Of a stretch of DNA of 64,000 bases, positions 20,704 through 52,301 are shown piece after piece. Location of the stretch: assembly GCA_026261815.1 (NCBI GenBank), contig JAMPIT010000848.1:1612001-1676000 (forward strand), written 5' to 3'. Within the stretch, counting starts at the first letter, position 1; each line of letters begins with the position of its first letter. Under the pieces are notes generated by a model. That model saw only the letters and a program-made list of their open reading frames with translations. It searched no databases and was not told the DNA's origin. The position numbers were made by a program, and so were the translations under genes. The DNA comes from Monarcha castaneiventris obscurior. Its lineage: Eukaryota; Chordata; Aves; Passeriformes; Monarchidae.

Positions 20704-22474
20704 GTGAGCGCCGGGGGCAAAGGGGGCCCGGGGGGGAACCGGAGGCGAGACACGGTCCGCGACGAAGATCCGCGGGGCAGGACAGGGTCCGCAGGGAGAG
20801 TCCGCGAGGAGGGTCCGCGGGGAGGGCCGGGCCGTCGGGGCACCGTGGGGGGTGCGGAGCCACCGTCGGTCTGGCCCCTCGGAGGTGGTGCAGACCCCCG
20901 GAGTAGGGATGGCACGGAGCTGCGGGATCCGGGAGATGGGAGGTGCAGATCAGGGAGTGGGGCTCAGACGCCCGGGCAGGACCCCTTGTCCCAGACTCCT
21001 CCCTGGGGCCACCTCCGCTCCTCAGGGAGCTCCCGTGTTCCGTCTCGATCCCGGGGTCTGTTGGAGCGAGGCCCTGCTGCTGCTGGACCGGCAGCGGGAT
21101 GGAGCGGGATTACGGCTGTGGGTCGGCTGTGGGTGCGTGGTCCCATTCTGCTACCCAGGGAGCCATGGTGGAGGGTGGCTGCTGCCAGGCCAAGGGTGTG
21201 CCAGGCAAGGGTGTGGGGAGGGCAGGCTGTGGCCAGCCCGCGGAGGCAGCAGTGCCCACCGGGCTGCCATGGGCACAGGCGCTGGAGCCGGCAGTCATCG
21301 CCTCGTGGTGCCCAGGGGACGTGGCAGTGGAGCTTTGCTGTCACCAGAGCCGTATCGATCCCAGAAAACCGGCCGACGGCAGCACCGTGCTGCCGGAGCT
21401 GTGACCTTGCACCCTCGGCGAAGGGCGCGGGTGGGAGGCGCGAGCAGCCAGACGGACACCACGACACCCAGGCTGGGCTGTGCCTCCTTCAGTGGGCTCT
21501 GGCCTTTGGGGCCCTGTCTAGGATCACGCTGTCGTGGGTGATGTAGGGCTGTATCCGGTGGCAAGGGGATGTAGGGCCACTTGTCACTCTATGGCAGCTG
21601 GGCCAACTGGGCCTGGCCTGTGGGCTGTGTTGGGGCAGAGTGGACAGCAATGAGCCAGGGCTGTGGCTGAATTCCGGGGCCCTCCAGGAACAGCTCCTCG
21701 GTTTGGCAGCCAGTCTGCTGGTGGGGGGCTGCGGGAGCTGGGGTGGGCATGCCGAGTGGCCATGGTGGGAGCAAGGGACACATCCTTCCAACTGAGCTGT
21801 GACCTTGTGCCCTCCCAGAGGACAGCCAGTGGCTGGGCCTGCTGGGGGTGCCCTGTCTCATGGGGTGGTCACGGCCGTGGCAGGGTGGGTACTTAGGGGT
21901 TGGCAGCGTTCGGGGATTCCTCATAAACCCACATTGCTCCACAGCACGGGGACCGTGGATGGGAGGGGGTGCATGGGGCTGGCAGCTGCAGGACAGTCAG
22001 TGGCTGCGGATGGCAGGTGGGATCCCGGGACAGCAGTGGTCCCGGGAAGGACTCGGCCCTGGGCGAGCGCTCGGTGCTGCTGGCCGCAGGTCAGCGTCAC
22101 GCGTGGGGCACAGAGTGACGGAGATGCTGGGGACCTCGGTGCAGTGCGGGAGCGAGGGCCTCAGCCGGCCGTGCTGCCGGTGCCGCGGCAGAGCGGGGAC
22201 CCCGGGCCAACGGGAAGGCCCCGGCTCGTCCGTGAACTGGTGCCGTGCTCAGGGCGCCTTGTGGCTCCCGGGTCCGCCCTTCAGGAAGACCCTGCCCGGG
22301 AGCGGCCCCAGGGGGGTGGTGCTGAGGAGGGATCTCAGCCCCCGGCCAGGAGCGGCGGAGGCAAGGCAGGGCAGGGCAGGGTACGGACAGGACGCCGCCT
22401 CGGGGCCCTCGGTGCCGGGCGCAGGTCACTGCTGGAGTTCGGCCGGATCCGGGGCTTGGCCGGGAAGTGGAGCC

Positions 22475-22579
22475 CGTGCGGGCGGCGGCGGGGGCGGACC
22501 GGGCTGCGCGGGGTCTTGGCGAGGTCTGTGCGAGGTCCGTGCGGGCAGCGGCGGGGGCGGACCGGGCTGCGCGGGGCCC
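22475..22579. repeat. Tandem duplication, 63-bp period, G+C-rich
   Basis: CGTGCGGGCGGCGGCGGGGG and the bases after it (22475-22516) recur at 22538-22579 with only a few changes (GGCGGCGGC against GGCAGCGGC; final GTC against GCC). Both copies hold the SP/KLF/EGR-like word GCGGGGGCGG. The duplication lies inside the CpG-rich block of intron 1a. Confidence 0.85.
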
Positions 22580-22633
22580 CGGTGCCGCCAGGGGGTGATA
22601 ACGGGCCGGGCCGGCTCGGTGGGGGTGTGGCCA

Positions 22634-22685
22634 TCCCGGGCCCGCCCCTCCCGGGCCCGCCCCTCCCGGGCCCGCCCCGCCCCCG
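22634..22685. repeat. Three copies of a 15-bp GC-box repeat
   Basis: The unit CCCGGGCCCGCCCCT repeats three times (the last copy ends CCGC), each holding a reverse-strand SP1-type GC box (GGGGCGGGC). This is typical of promoter-associated CpG DNA. Confidence 0.8.
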
Positions 22686-22944
22686 GGACCCGCCGGTGCC
22701 GCTGCCCCGCCGGGACCGGGTCCCGCCGCGAGCGCAACGCGGGCCGGACCCCGCGGGACCGGGGATCGATGTGCTCCTCCTGGGACCCACCGCGGGACCA
22801 CGTCCTCCCCGGGGAGGTGCACGTGGGACCTCTCCCCCCGTGCCCGGTGCGCTGCCCGTGGGGCGGCCGCCCTGGCCCGAGAGGGCACCGGGGCGTCCCC
22901 ACGGCGGAGCCCATCTGTGTCCCGAGCGGTCGGGCTCGGCGGCA

Positions 22945-22995
22945 GTAGCCATGGCAACCAAGCAGTTAAGGAGCCTCTCTCGTTGCCATGGAAAC
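22945..22995. promoter_or_regulatory. Pair of RFX X-boxes
   Basis: GTAGCCATGGCAAC (22945-22958) fits the RFX consensus GTNRCCNNRGYAAC exactly. GTTGCCATGGAAAC (22982-22995) differs at one position. They start 37 bp apart at the downstream edge of the CpG block. RFX factors drive ciliary and some neuronal genes; which gene these sites would serve is unknown. Confidence 0.7.
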
Positions 22996-25959
22996 CGGTC
23001 CCGGTGTCACTCTTGCCGCGACTCCCGGTGCTGAGGGGGTTCAGCTGCTCTCTCGGCCCCCCTGGGGGCTGTGGGGTCATGGGGCTGTGGGCCACAAGCC
23101 ATGGGCATGGCTCTGTGGGGCAGCTGTGTGAGGCTGGCACCGGTGGGAGGTGAGACCCTGACGGGGGCTAGGGTAGAGTAGGGACCCCACTAGCCCTGGC
23201 TGCACCCCTGTGCAGGGGCCCTGCCCAGAGGGGCCACGATACAAGGGAGGGGGCAGGGCCCCCACTTGAGGCACTGTGCACAGAGGGCTACGTGTGAGGG
23301 ACAGGCTGCTAAGGAGGTTCCCCCAGACCCCCATCTCCCCCAGCCCCCTCACAGACACTCAGGTCAGGTTTGTGGCAGACTGGGTGCCCTTGGGGTATCA
23401 TTAGAAGTGCCAAGGTCTGCACCATGTAGAGGCCAATGATATGGGGGAGTGGGATGCTGCCACGGGGCTGGAGCAGCCGAAGCCCCATTTGCTGCCTGCA
23501 GCAGCTTCCCAAGGAGTCTCCGTGCCACTGAACCCACCACAGGTGCTTTGGTGGGGTGCCAGAGTGGAGGTCCTTGCACAGGCTGTGGGGCTGAGTGAGG
23601 AGTGCCATGTGGGGCACAGGACACTCCAGTGCCTCCTCAGGTGATCTGAACCCAAACCCTCCTGGCAGCAGCTGGCAAGTGGCCATGCAGCTGCTCCACG
23701 GCCATCACTGGGCCCTCTGGCCCCGGCTCAGCAGCGGCTGCCTGGCATCCCCGGGGTACTGCAACTGGCACAGGGCTGCCTGGGGGCTCCTCAGATGTGT
23801 CGCCAGCAGTGGGGCCTGGTGGAAGGAGGCTGCTTCCGCCGCTGATCCGTGTGCCAGGCTGCCCAGTCGCCCACTGCTGTGGCCCTGCTGCTGGCAAGAC
23901 ATCTGGGCGAGGGCAGCTGGGGACGCTGCACCAGCTGCATGCTGTGCTGGGTTCATGTGACGCAGGAGCTCACAGCCGTGCCCCATGGCCTCTGCCAGCC
24001 CTGCCCCACTGCTGCCTTCTGCTCTCGGCCTCAGGCAGCTGCGGTGGCTGCCGTGCTCCCCTCCCAGCCCCACGGGACACTGTACCTCCCTCCATGTCCT
24101 GTCCCGCCGCTGGAGCTGGTGTCAAGTCCCAGCTGGTTCCCGTGTCAGCTCTGGGCTCTGCTTTTGCCCCATGCTGGAGGCAGGGTCCTGACCCGTCTGG
24201 ATGGGGATGAACAAGACCACTCCATCCTGCCAAGGTGCTGCAGAGTGTGTTGCCCCTGGGTTCATGGAGCTGTCAGGGCAGAGTGGTGCGGGCACACTGT
24301 GATGGAAGCCCCCCACTACAACATTTGGCTGGCATCACTGCCCTTCTGCCCTGCTGCACCTCCATCCTCTTGGGGTTTCTCCCACCCCAGCTCTTCTTTT
24401 CCCTGGGAGCTGCTTGTCCTCATGCCCTCAAGCCCTCAGTGCAGGGTGTCCCATCCTGGCAGGATGCAGATGGGCAGGCTGCTGACAGTGCCCAGGGATC
24501 ACAGCAGGCAGTGCAGTGTGTTGACCGGCATCTCCACAGCACAGCCGCCCTTGCTGCCCGAGCGGCACGCTGCCAGGCTGCCCACTCCCTGCCCTCAGGA
24601 GGTTTCCCAGTGACTCCAGCACGTCTCGCTCCTGGGAGGTTTGACCGCTGCTGGTAATAGGACAGGCAAGAGCTGTGTGGCTAGCAGCCAGGATTCCGGC
24701 CCTGGGAATGTCTGTGAGAACGGTTCCTCACACCCAGGCTCTACGCAGAGGGGTCTGGGGCATTCTCGGGAGTCTCTGCAGGGGTACAGGACACTTTGCA
24801 GGGATGCTTCTTGGCTTGGCTGCTCTCCGTCGTCATTCCTGGGCAGCCTCTTGCAGTTAAGTGGGGCACTGATGCTCTGCCTGGCCTGGTGCCAGGATCC
24901 TGCCTGCTTCTCGGACTCAGGGGCCATTTGCAGTTGATCCCCGACTCCATGGCCAGGGAAAAGCATGTCTTCCTCTTTCTCCATGTCCTTGTGCAGCCTG
25001 CAGCAGGACTGCAAAGCAATGCAAGGGCATGGATGATGCCTGAACCATGCCAGACCTCCCTCCTTTCGACACACTACATCAGATTCCTCAGTCCTGGGCA
25101 TTTGGGCCAGGGTTAAGGTCAGTGCTCTGCTGGGGGATAAAGCCCCCTCAGTCTTCTCTGCCTCAGAGACACCCTCAGTTTGTCCCCCCATGCTGGTGGG
25201 ACCCTGCGCACAGGTTAAGCCAATGCAGTCTTGATAGCATAACCCCCTGTGCTGCCGTCAAATCCCAACCCCTGAAATGGAGCCATAATCCAGGGATTAG
25301 GGGATTAGTGGTCTTTCACGTGCTCCCTCCCCCGCATCTGTTTTAGTAGGAAAATCCCTCTTGTGCCGAGCCCATGCTCTGTGGCCTCCTGCATAAAACA
25401 CCCTCTGGTGCTTGGCACTCACCATGGCTGGCTGGACCCCGGCCCGCTGCCCTTCTGCCCAGATATAGCCTCCTTGGGGGGGTTGGGGGGGCCCTCTGCT
25501 AACCCTCATAACCCACATGGGGTGGTGGTTTTGTCCACTACATCCTGTCTGCAGCCCCTTCCTTCCAGTCCCAACCCTTGGGAGTGGGCCAGCCCCTTGC
25601 TCCAGTGCTGGCTCCTGCTCAGGGCTGAGGGATGCAGGTGTGAGGGGTTGGTGCTGCTGCAGCTGGACAGGGGCAGCCCCATGTGGTGACTGCCACACAG
25701 GGTCCTGGGAGGGGGGCTGCCCACCCTGAACTGCCCACCCTGAACTGCCCATCTTCCCTGCAGCCATCCTGTGCCACTTGCCACGGAGCTGGGGCTGTGC
25801 TGCTGCAGCTCCCCAGGGATGCCAGGTCCCGGGATCCTGGCTGCAGCCATAGGGCAGGGATCAATGCTGCCTGCTGGGCTGGGGTGAGGGGTCTGAGCCT
25901 CTCCTGGCCGCGAGGTCAGGTGGGGGAGCATCCACGCTGCGGAGCAGCTGGCTCCGCAC

Positions 25960-26110
25960 CAGGAGAAAGTAAACAATTAATTACAGCCATCAAGAAGTAA
26001 CGGAGGCCAGCGGGCTGTCATGATCTCAGCCTGTGCCGGAGGAGATGCCGGTAGCTGCAGCCAGCTCCAGCTGGGGGATCCTCCCGGATTAAGTGCATGA
26101 GAGAACAGGG
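25960..26110. promoter_or_regulatory. AT-rich island upstream of exon 1b, candidate conserved element
   Basis: GTAAACAATTAATTACAGCC (25968-25987) combines a forkhead-like GTAAACA and a TAATTA homeodomain core. CTGTCATGATC and GATTAAGTGC follow. The block stands out from G+C-rich flanks and lies 1.1 kb upstream of exon 1b. Enhancer function is inference only. Confidence 0.35.
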
Positions 26111-26519
26111 GGCCGCAAGCCCTGCAGGATCCCTCAGCAACCCCAGCTGGAGAGTGGTGTGTTCCCCTGGCCCTGTGGGTGACAGCTGCAAGAGCTGGGG
26201 CCTCCGTAGGTGGCACAGGGCCTGGGGGTTTTGGCCCCATTGCAACCCTTCTCCAGGTGTGAGAAGGTTGTTATGAGTGTGATCCTGGTCCCCTGGGCAC
26301 CAGGGGAGGTCACATCAAGCCTACTTGCCTCTGCAGGCAGCATTCCCTGTGCTGCAGGTCAGCCGGGCAGAGCAGGGTCAATCACCTCTGCCGTGCCCCC
26401 TGCCCCACTGTGGACGTCCCCCCCTCCCCGGGTGCCCTGGATGGTCCTGCTGCTGGGGCAGGGGTCTCCACCCACGGCCGGGACCCTGATGCCTGCAGAG
26501 GGGTCCCCTGCGTGACGTG

Positions 26520-27170
26520 GTGCTGCCCACCCGGGAGCCGCCCCCACCCGGGAGCCGCCCGTCGCGGGGCAGGGGCCACCCGGACAGGGGCTGCCTTCAT
26601 CCCGGGCCTCAGCCACTTCTGGGGACGCGTCGGTCCCGCAGGCACAGGTTCCGCCCCACCGTACACCCCGAGTGTGTTCCCGGTCCTGAGGCTGCGCCGG
26701 GGTCCGGTGCGGGAGCTGGTGTGGGGTGCGGGGGCTGGCGACGGATGCGGGACCGGTACGGAGTGCGGGGGCTGGAGGCGGGGTTCGGGGCCGGGGCGGG
26801 TGCGGGGTCGATGCGGTTGCGGGGCCGTCCCGTCTCGTCCCACCCGCGCCAGCCGGGCCCGCAGCGCTGCCCTAGTTCCCCCCCACGCCTGGCGCAGCCG
26901 GGAGGCAGCCCCGCTCTGCTCGCTCGTCTTTGTGCCCCCCCGCGCCGCCTCGGCCCCCCTCCCCGCCGCGGCGGGGGCAATGCCTCCCGCATACGTGATG
27001 AAGCGGGCGGCCGGGCTGGGCTCCGCCGGCAGCAGCCGTGAGCCGTGAGCCCGGGAGCTCCTCCGCACTGCAGCCCCCTCCCACCGGCGCGGGGGGCGGC
27101 GCGGGGACGCGGCTGCTGCGGAGCGAGAGCTCCAGCTCCGGCGGCAGCGAGCGGCCGCGGCACCGGCGCC
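26520..27170 (+). promoter_or_regulatory. SLC12A5: SLC12A5 proximal promoter (exon 1b) and 5' UTR in a CpG island
   Basis: CpG-dense DNA runs from about 26.5 to 28.2 kb and covers the exon 1b start. The last 150 bases before ATG (CCGGCGCCATGC at the start codon) are probably 5' UTR. GC boxes and EGR-like GCGGGGGC words are present (near 26967). In mammals this promoter gives the major neuronal KCC2b isoform. No TATA box was seen. Confidence 0.65.
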
Positions 27171-47607
<20,437 letters not shown>

Positions 47608-49174
47608 AAGACGGCGTGAGAGAGGTTTGTCTGCACACTGAGAGCCCCGCCACCCCTTTGCATCGTGCTCCCGGAGGGGAGCAGGGAAGGCCGGATGGCA
47701 GCCGGTGCGCAGAACCTTCACCTGTCTTTGGCCGTGCCCCTGATCTCTCCATTCGAACTGCAGCACCAGATCTTCCGGGAGCATCCAGCACCAGAGCAGC
47801 TGTTCCTCATTGCAACACCACAGCACTGCTGTCCTTGTTTATATATAAATATATACAGTGAACCGCGGACTGAGCACCAGAGCTCGGCGCTGCCGCCACT
47901 GCCCGCCCGGGCAGGGCCAGCCCCGCCGCCAGCCCCAGCACTGCCGCTGCAGCCCCTGGCCGGGCAGGAGGGCGGCTGTGCCGAGACGGACCTTGGCCCC
48001 AGCGTGCTGCTACTCCTGCACAGACTGGGCTGGATGCGCCTGCGCCGTGCCTCCCTGCGAGGCGCTGGCAGAAGAGAGAGGCCCCCATCACGCTCCCCTC
48101 GCCGGACGCTCCTCGCCTCACGTCCGGCAGCGCCCGGGGCTGCCTCCCACGGCGCTGCATCCCCGCTGCCCCTCGCCGCCGTGGGCCCGGACTGCCCCAC
48201 CTCGCCGCCGCCTCGGCACCGCCGTCTCTGGAGGCCGCTGAGCTTGTGGAGACGCAGCACGATGGTTTGGAGGAGGCAGAGGGCGGGGGGCGGCTGTGAG
48301 GGGGCAGGTACCGGAGCACAGCAAGGCCGTGAGAGCAGCAGCCCTGACCTAGGGTGGTTGCGGGTGTTCCCTCTCCCCCCTGCCTGACCCCAGGCTCTCT
48401 CTTCCCTCACGGTCTCCGGGTGCTTGCGCAGCAGTGGCGGTGTGGAGCTGCGGTGTCGGGAGCCGCGCAGAGGCCCTGCCATGTGCAGCGTGAGCCGGGG
48501 CCTCTCTCGGCGGCTGGAGCCGCATGGGTGCTGGGGACCCCCAAGGCACCGGTGCCTGCTCTTGCCTGGCACACCCCCACCCTGCTCCCCCGCCGCACTA
48601 AACTGGGGCCTCTCAGGGCCTGGCGCCAGCCAGCCCGGCTGGCCCCAGCACCTGCACATGTGTCTGGGTGTCCCCCCCCGTGCCCCGCTGCACTCCCTGC
48701 TGCTCCCCAGGGCTTCGCTGCTAACCCAGCCCTGGCCCCGGCTCCAGGCAGTCGCAGATACTGCCGGGGGTCTGTAGGACAGTCTGGATCTGTGTGTATT
48801 TTTAACATATGCAAAGGCTGTTTGCTGATCTGACCAGCAAGACCTCACAGTGAGGTGGGGGCTGTAGGGGTCCCACCGTCCCCCGGCATCGTGACACTCC
48901 CTCACCCGGCTGGCCAGGGCAGCCCAGGCACCAGCCACGCCACAGCCGTCAGCCCCCTGTGGGCAGCAGAGCCCCCCGGGGCAGATCAAACACCTCTTAT
49001 CTTTGGCAGCAGCTGCAGGGTCGCCCCCGCCGCCGTCCCCCCACCCCGTCCCCCCCCCAGCATCTCTCACAGAAGTGAAACTGAGGCGCTTTTAACAAAT
49101 GTGAACGGTTCCAGGATCCACGCAGGAAGCGGTGCGAGGGCAGCAGGGTGCCGCTGGCGCCCGCCCCAGCCCCA

Positions 49175-49191
49175 TGTACATAGTGTACATA
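49175..49191 (+). promoter_or_regulatory. SLC12A5: Two tandem Pumilio response elements in the SLC12A5 3' UTR
   Basis: TGTACATA occurs at 49175-49182 and again at 49184-49191, one base apart. Both fit the PUM1/PUM2 consensus UGUANAUA exactly. They lie in an AT-rich block that stands out from its G+C-rich surroundings. A third fit, TGTAAATA (52061-52068), overlaps the poly(A) signal. Confidence 0.75.
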
Positions 49192-51865
49192 ATACAGTAC
49201 GTGTATTTTTAAAGTGATCATATTTATGTTAATAGAACCAGATGAAGTCTATATATAGAGATCTATATCTATTCTGAGAGATGCAGGGCTCTGCTAGCAC
49301 CAGGCCGCAGGGACGGGGAGCTGAGCCGGGCTGCTCCTGCACAAACCAGGAGCCCATCCGTCGCACCGAGTGCTCCAGAGTGGTGGTGGAGGCTGCAGCC
49401 TTCCCCGGCCACCAGCAGCCCCTGGGAAAGGGCCAGGTCGCAGGTTCATTCTCTTATCAATTTAGCTTATTAAGAGTTTTCAGGGAAAAGAAGTCACAGA
49501 CTTTTCTGAACTTGTTTCACAGCAGATTTGAGCTTCCACTCAAAGTGCAGCCTGCTAAGAGTTGCCCTCTCCCGGCAGCGCTGGTGGCTTTGTGCCAGCC
49601 TGGGCCCTGGGGCAGCGCTTTGTCCCCGGCCAGAGCTGAGCCCCTGTGCTGAAGCACTCGCCCCCTCTGCCCCTCCAGACGCTCCCCAGTGCTGCTCTGC
49701 ACTGTAGCAGGTGCAGAGGGAGCGGGTGCTGCTACAGCATCCCCGCGGGCATCCATCCAGGCAGCAGCTGCCTCCTGCCTGGCATGGCCAGCCCTGACTG
49801 GTCCCAGCTCCTTGCCCACCCGACTCCCTGCCAACCTTGACTCCTGCCTCCCTGAGAACAGGAAACCCCTCTTGCTCCCCGGCACCAGCCACTCCAGCCC
49901 GTGCTCCCTTTCAGAGCTCCTCTACTCCAGGTCCAGGCCAAAGCTATTTGGGGATGCTTGGATAAAAAGCAGTGGGTTTTTTGATGTTGGATGTTTTTTG
50001 CTATAAAATACTACTTGGACACGCTCCTAGACCAAAACCAAGCCCCAGCTGCACATCTGTGCCTGCTCATACCTTGCTCCTTCATTTCCATCACTCCCGA
50101 AGTGCCTCCCTTCTCTCCAGGAGCAGTCCCAGTCACAGCCAGACTTTCTGCCAGGGTAGCTTGGCTGCCTGTGTGGCTGCAGGTCTGTGTCACAGATGCT
50201 GCTGTGGAAGCTGGTCCCACAGGCATGGGGAGCTCAGCATTTACATGGGGACTGTCAGGCTGAGCTGAGACCTGGCTTCAGCACAGGAGCTCAGGGCTGA
50301 TGAATTGTGCAGATGCACAGGGCAGCACTCTCCAGTCCTGCTGCTGCCTCAGCAGCCTGGGAGCTGTGGGAAGAGCAGGTAGGGGTCTGCAAGTGAAAAG
50401 TTCCTTTAGTTTTGGGAAGGGCAGCCCATGGGAACCAGGATTTGCCAGTGTCTAGCTGCTCTGCCCCTTGGAGCTGGCCCTATACCACCACACAAAAGCT
50501 GACGGGCTGTTTCCAGCCTCCCAAAATTATGAGGCACTTCAGCAGCAGTGGGGGAGGCACAGCAGCCCACCCACACAGCTCATGTGTTAGCACCGTGTTG
50601 TTGGGCCTCGAGCACTTGCCAGCTGCTCTGCCTCTTCACAAGATGCCACTTGCTCCCTGCAGTTGCCCTCTAATTGAAGCTTGGCTGCTGCCCCCTGTGC
50701 TGCTGGGCCTGACGCAGAGAGCATGGTCCCCTCCTGGCCTGGCACATGGTGCAGGGCAGAGGGCAGAGGGCAGAGGCAGGTTATATACAGCCTCTGCTGA
50801 GGCTGCAGACAGCAGCCACCCTCACACATCAGGTAGAGGCTCCTCCGTTGGCCGCAGGTACAGGGCAGCCAGGAATGATGTTTGCAGAGCAGTGGTGAGA
50901 GCAGCCAGGGCACACTTCTGACAGGTTTGCTTCATCCCCCCAGCATCACCAGTGGATCCCGTTCCCCTCAGCACCAGTGATGGCAAAGCTATGGTCCCGG
51001 CTCCCCCAGGGAGCAGGAAGGCCATTCCTTTCCATCACTACTGCTGAAAAAAGGCATTCCCCTTCTCTGTCCTTCAGCAAGAGCAGGGGCACAGCTCTGG
51101 ACAGTCAGGGCTGCTCCCACACCCCTGCCAGGCAGTTTGGCTGTGGCAAGACAGGCGCTGGTTTCCACAGCGTGTCCCCTCGCCGTCAGCTGGAGAGGGC
51201 CAGTTTTAGCAGACAGCACTGCATGTTAGTTTACAAACCCAGCCCTGCACGTTTGGCCTCTGTGAGTGTTCAGTTTCCCCATGGAGCACCCTTCTGCCGC
51301 TCCACCGTGGTGAAGACAGTGTCCTCCTCTGGTAGACATGCAAGATCCTCCTTGGCACATGCGCAGACACGGTCCGGTTTTTGTTCCAGACAGGAAGGTC
51401 TTGACCCCCCAGTTTGTTTTACAGGCAGGCTGCTGCTGGAGCAGCACTGAGCAGCACAACCCATGGGAGGGTGGGCGGGAGTGTGGCCACAGCAGGCAGG
51501 GAGCGTTCGGCCAGCACACAGCGCTGGTGTCACGTGCTCCAGTTCCTGCTGTGGGAGGGCCAAGCAGCCCTGGCCCCTGTGAGTGGCAGTGGGCACCTCA
51601 GGTCACTGTGGAGGGTAGCTCAGGTCGCTGTGGCCACCATGCAGCACAGGCAGCAAGCCACAGGGCAGCAGGGACAGGAGGCACAGGCAGCGTCCAGCCT
51701 GGACAGGTGCTGGTCCGTGGCTGGACGAGAGAAGGACAAGAGACTGCACAAGGGCAAGAGTTGCACTAGAAGAGTCAAGACCCTCCTCTGTGTAGCAGGA
51801 CTAAAAACTAGCAGAAAGACCGAAAGGTCTGAAATTTGCTGGTTACAACACTTTCTGTGCTACAT

Positions 51866-51978
51866 GTGCAATATATTTGTTATGAATGTTATCACGAAGT
51901 CGGTTCATTCAATACTCTTTTAATCACTGTAGCTAGATGTTCTCTGTCCATTCAAGTGACTTTTATTCGAGTGCAATA
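51866..51978 (+). promoter_or_regulatory. SLC12A5: Two miR-25/32/92-family 8-mer target sites
   Basis: GTGCAATA occurs at 51866-51873 and 51971-51978. Each is a perfect 8-mer match to the seed of the miR-25/32/92/363/367 family. They are 105 bases apart, in the AT-rich last 250 bases of the 3' UTR. miR-92 has been reported to lower KCC2 in rat cerebellar granule neurons. Confidence 0.75.
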
Positions 51979-52064
51979 TTTCAATAGACATGTAGTGACC
52001 TAGAATGCTTTGTGTTTTAGAGAATCTGTGTGCAGAGCAATGCAATTAAGTTTAAAACCTTGTA

Positions 52065-52070
52065 AATAAA
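52065..52070 (+). terminator. SLC12A5: SLC12A5 poly(A) signal AATAAA
   Basis: AATAAA in TTGTAAATAAAACAGG is followed after about 17 bases by an A-rich stretch (A12, 52085-52096), the likely cleavage region. A second plus-strand AATAAA at 52286-52291 could give a longer form. Confidence 0.85.
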
Positions 52071-52285
52071 ACAGGTTGCAAACCAAAAAAAAAAAACCCT
52101 ATTAGGCTTGCATTTAATTTCTGTGCGTGTTTCAGTGTTGTTCATTAGGCCGCCTTGGTGCAGACCCCGTGTTCTCTGTGCAGGTGTTCATGGAGGAGTG
52201 GCTCCTCGGCTGTTGAATGCTCCCTGTTACTGCTTTACTGCTTTACCTGTATTCATTTTTCTAGACTCCTGTCTGCACAAAATGC

Positions 52286-52301
52286 AATAAATGATTTTAT
52301 T
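52286..52301. terminator. Back-to-back poly(A) signals of the convergent SLC12A5 and NCOA5 genes
   Basis: AATAAA on the plus strand (52286-52291) and AATAAA on the minus strand (TTTATT, 52296-52301) lie within 16 bp. The first would be a distal end of SLC12A5 and the second a distal end of NCOA5. If both are used, the two mRNAs overlap or abut here. Confidence 0.5.

Larger units (their letters stand above)
20704..27170 (+). other. SLC12A5: SLC12A5 intron 1a / upstream region of exon 1b
   Basis: This is the intron for KCC2a transcripts and upstream DNA for KCC2b. It holds a second CpG-rich block (about 22.1-22.95 kb) with local duplications and two RFX X-boxes, a short 14-bp tandem (CTGCCCACCCTGAA, 25727-25755), and an AT-rich island at 25960-26110. 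I saw no further exon with a protein match. The open frames 21799-23034 and 22097-23140 come from G+C composition. Confidence 0.6.
47608..52086 (+). other. SLC12A5: SLC12A5 3' UTR, about 4.5 kb
   Basis: From the stop codon (47605-47607) to the poly(A) site no coding exon follows. The first part (about 47.86-48.3 kb) is CpG-rich. Two AT-rich blocks look conserved: 49160-49275, and the last 300 bases from about 51780. Long frames here, including a 450-codon antisense one at 47718-49070, have no family similarity. The end is set by AATAAA at 52065-52070 and the A-rich stretch after it. Confidence 0.8.

Noticed and set aside
21799..23034. 411-codon plus-strand frame in SLC12A5 intron 1a
   Set aside because: Composition-driven (Gly/Arg/Pro) over a CpG block; no start-site or splice support and no similarity.
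26505..26535. Second RE1-like site (GTGGTGCTG) upstream of exon 1b
   Set aside because: Only one half-site fits; the GGACAG half is missing at any allowed spacing.
47718..49070. 450-codon antisense open frame in the SLC12A5 3' UTR
   Set aside because: It lies over a CpG-rich UTR, has low-complexity Gly/Ala/Arg/Pro composition and no family similarity; long open frames are expected in such DNA.
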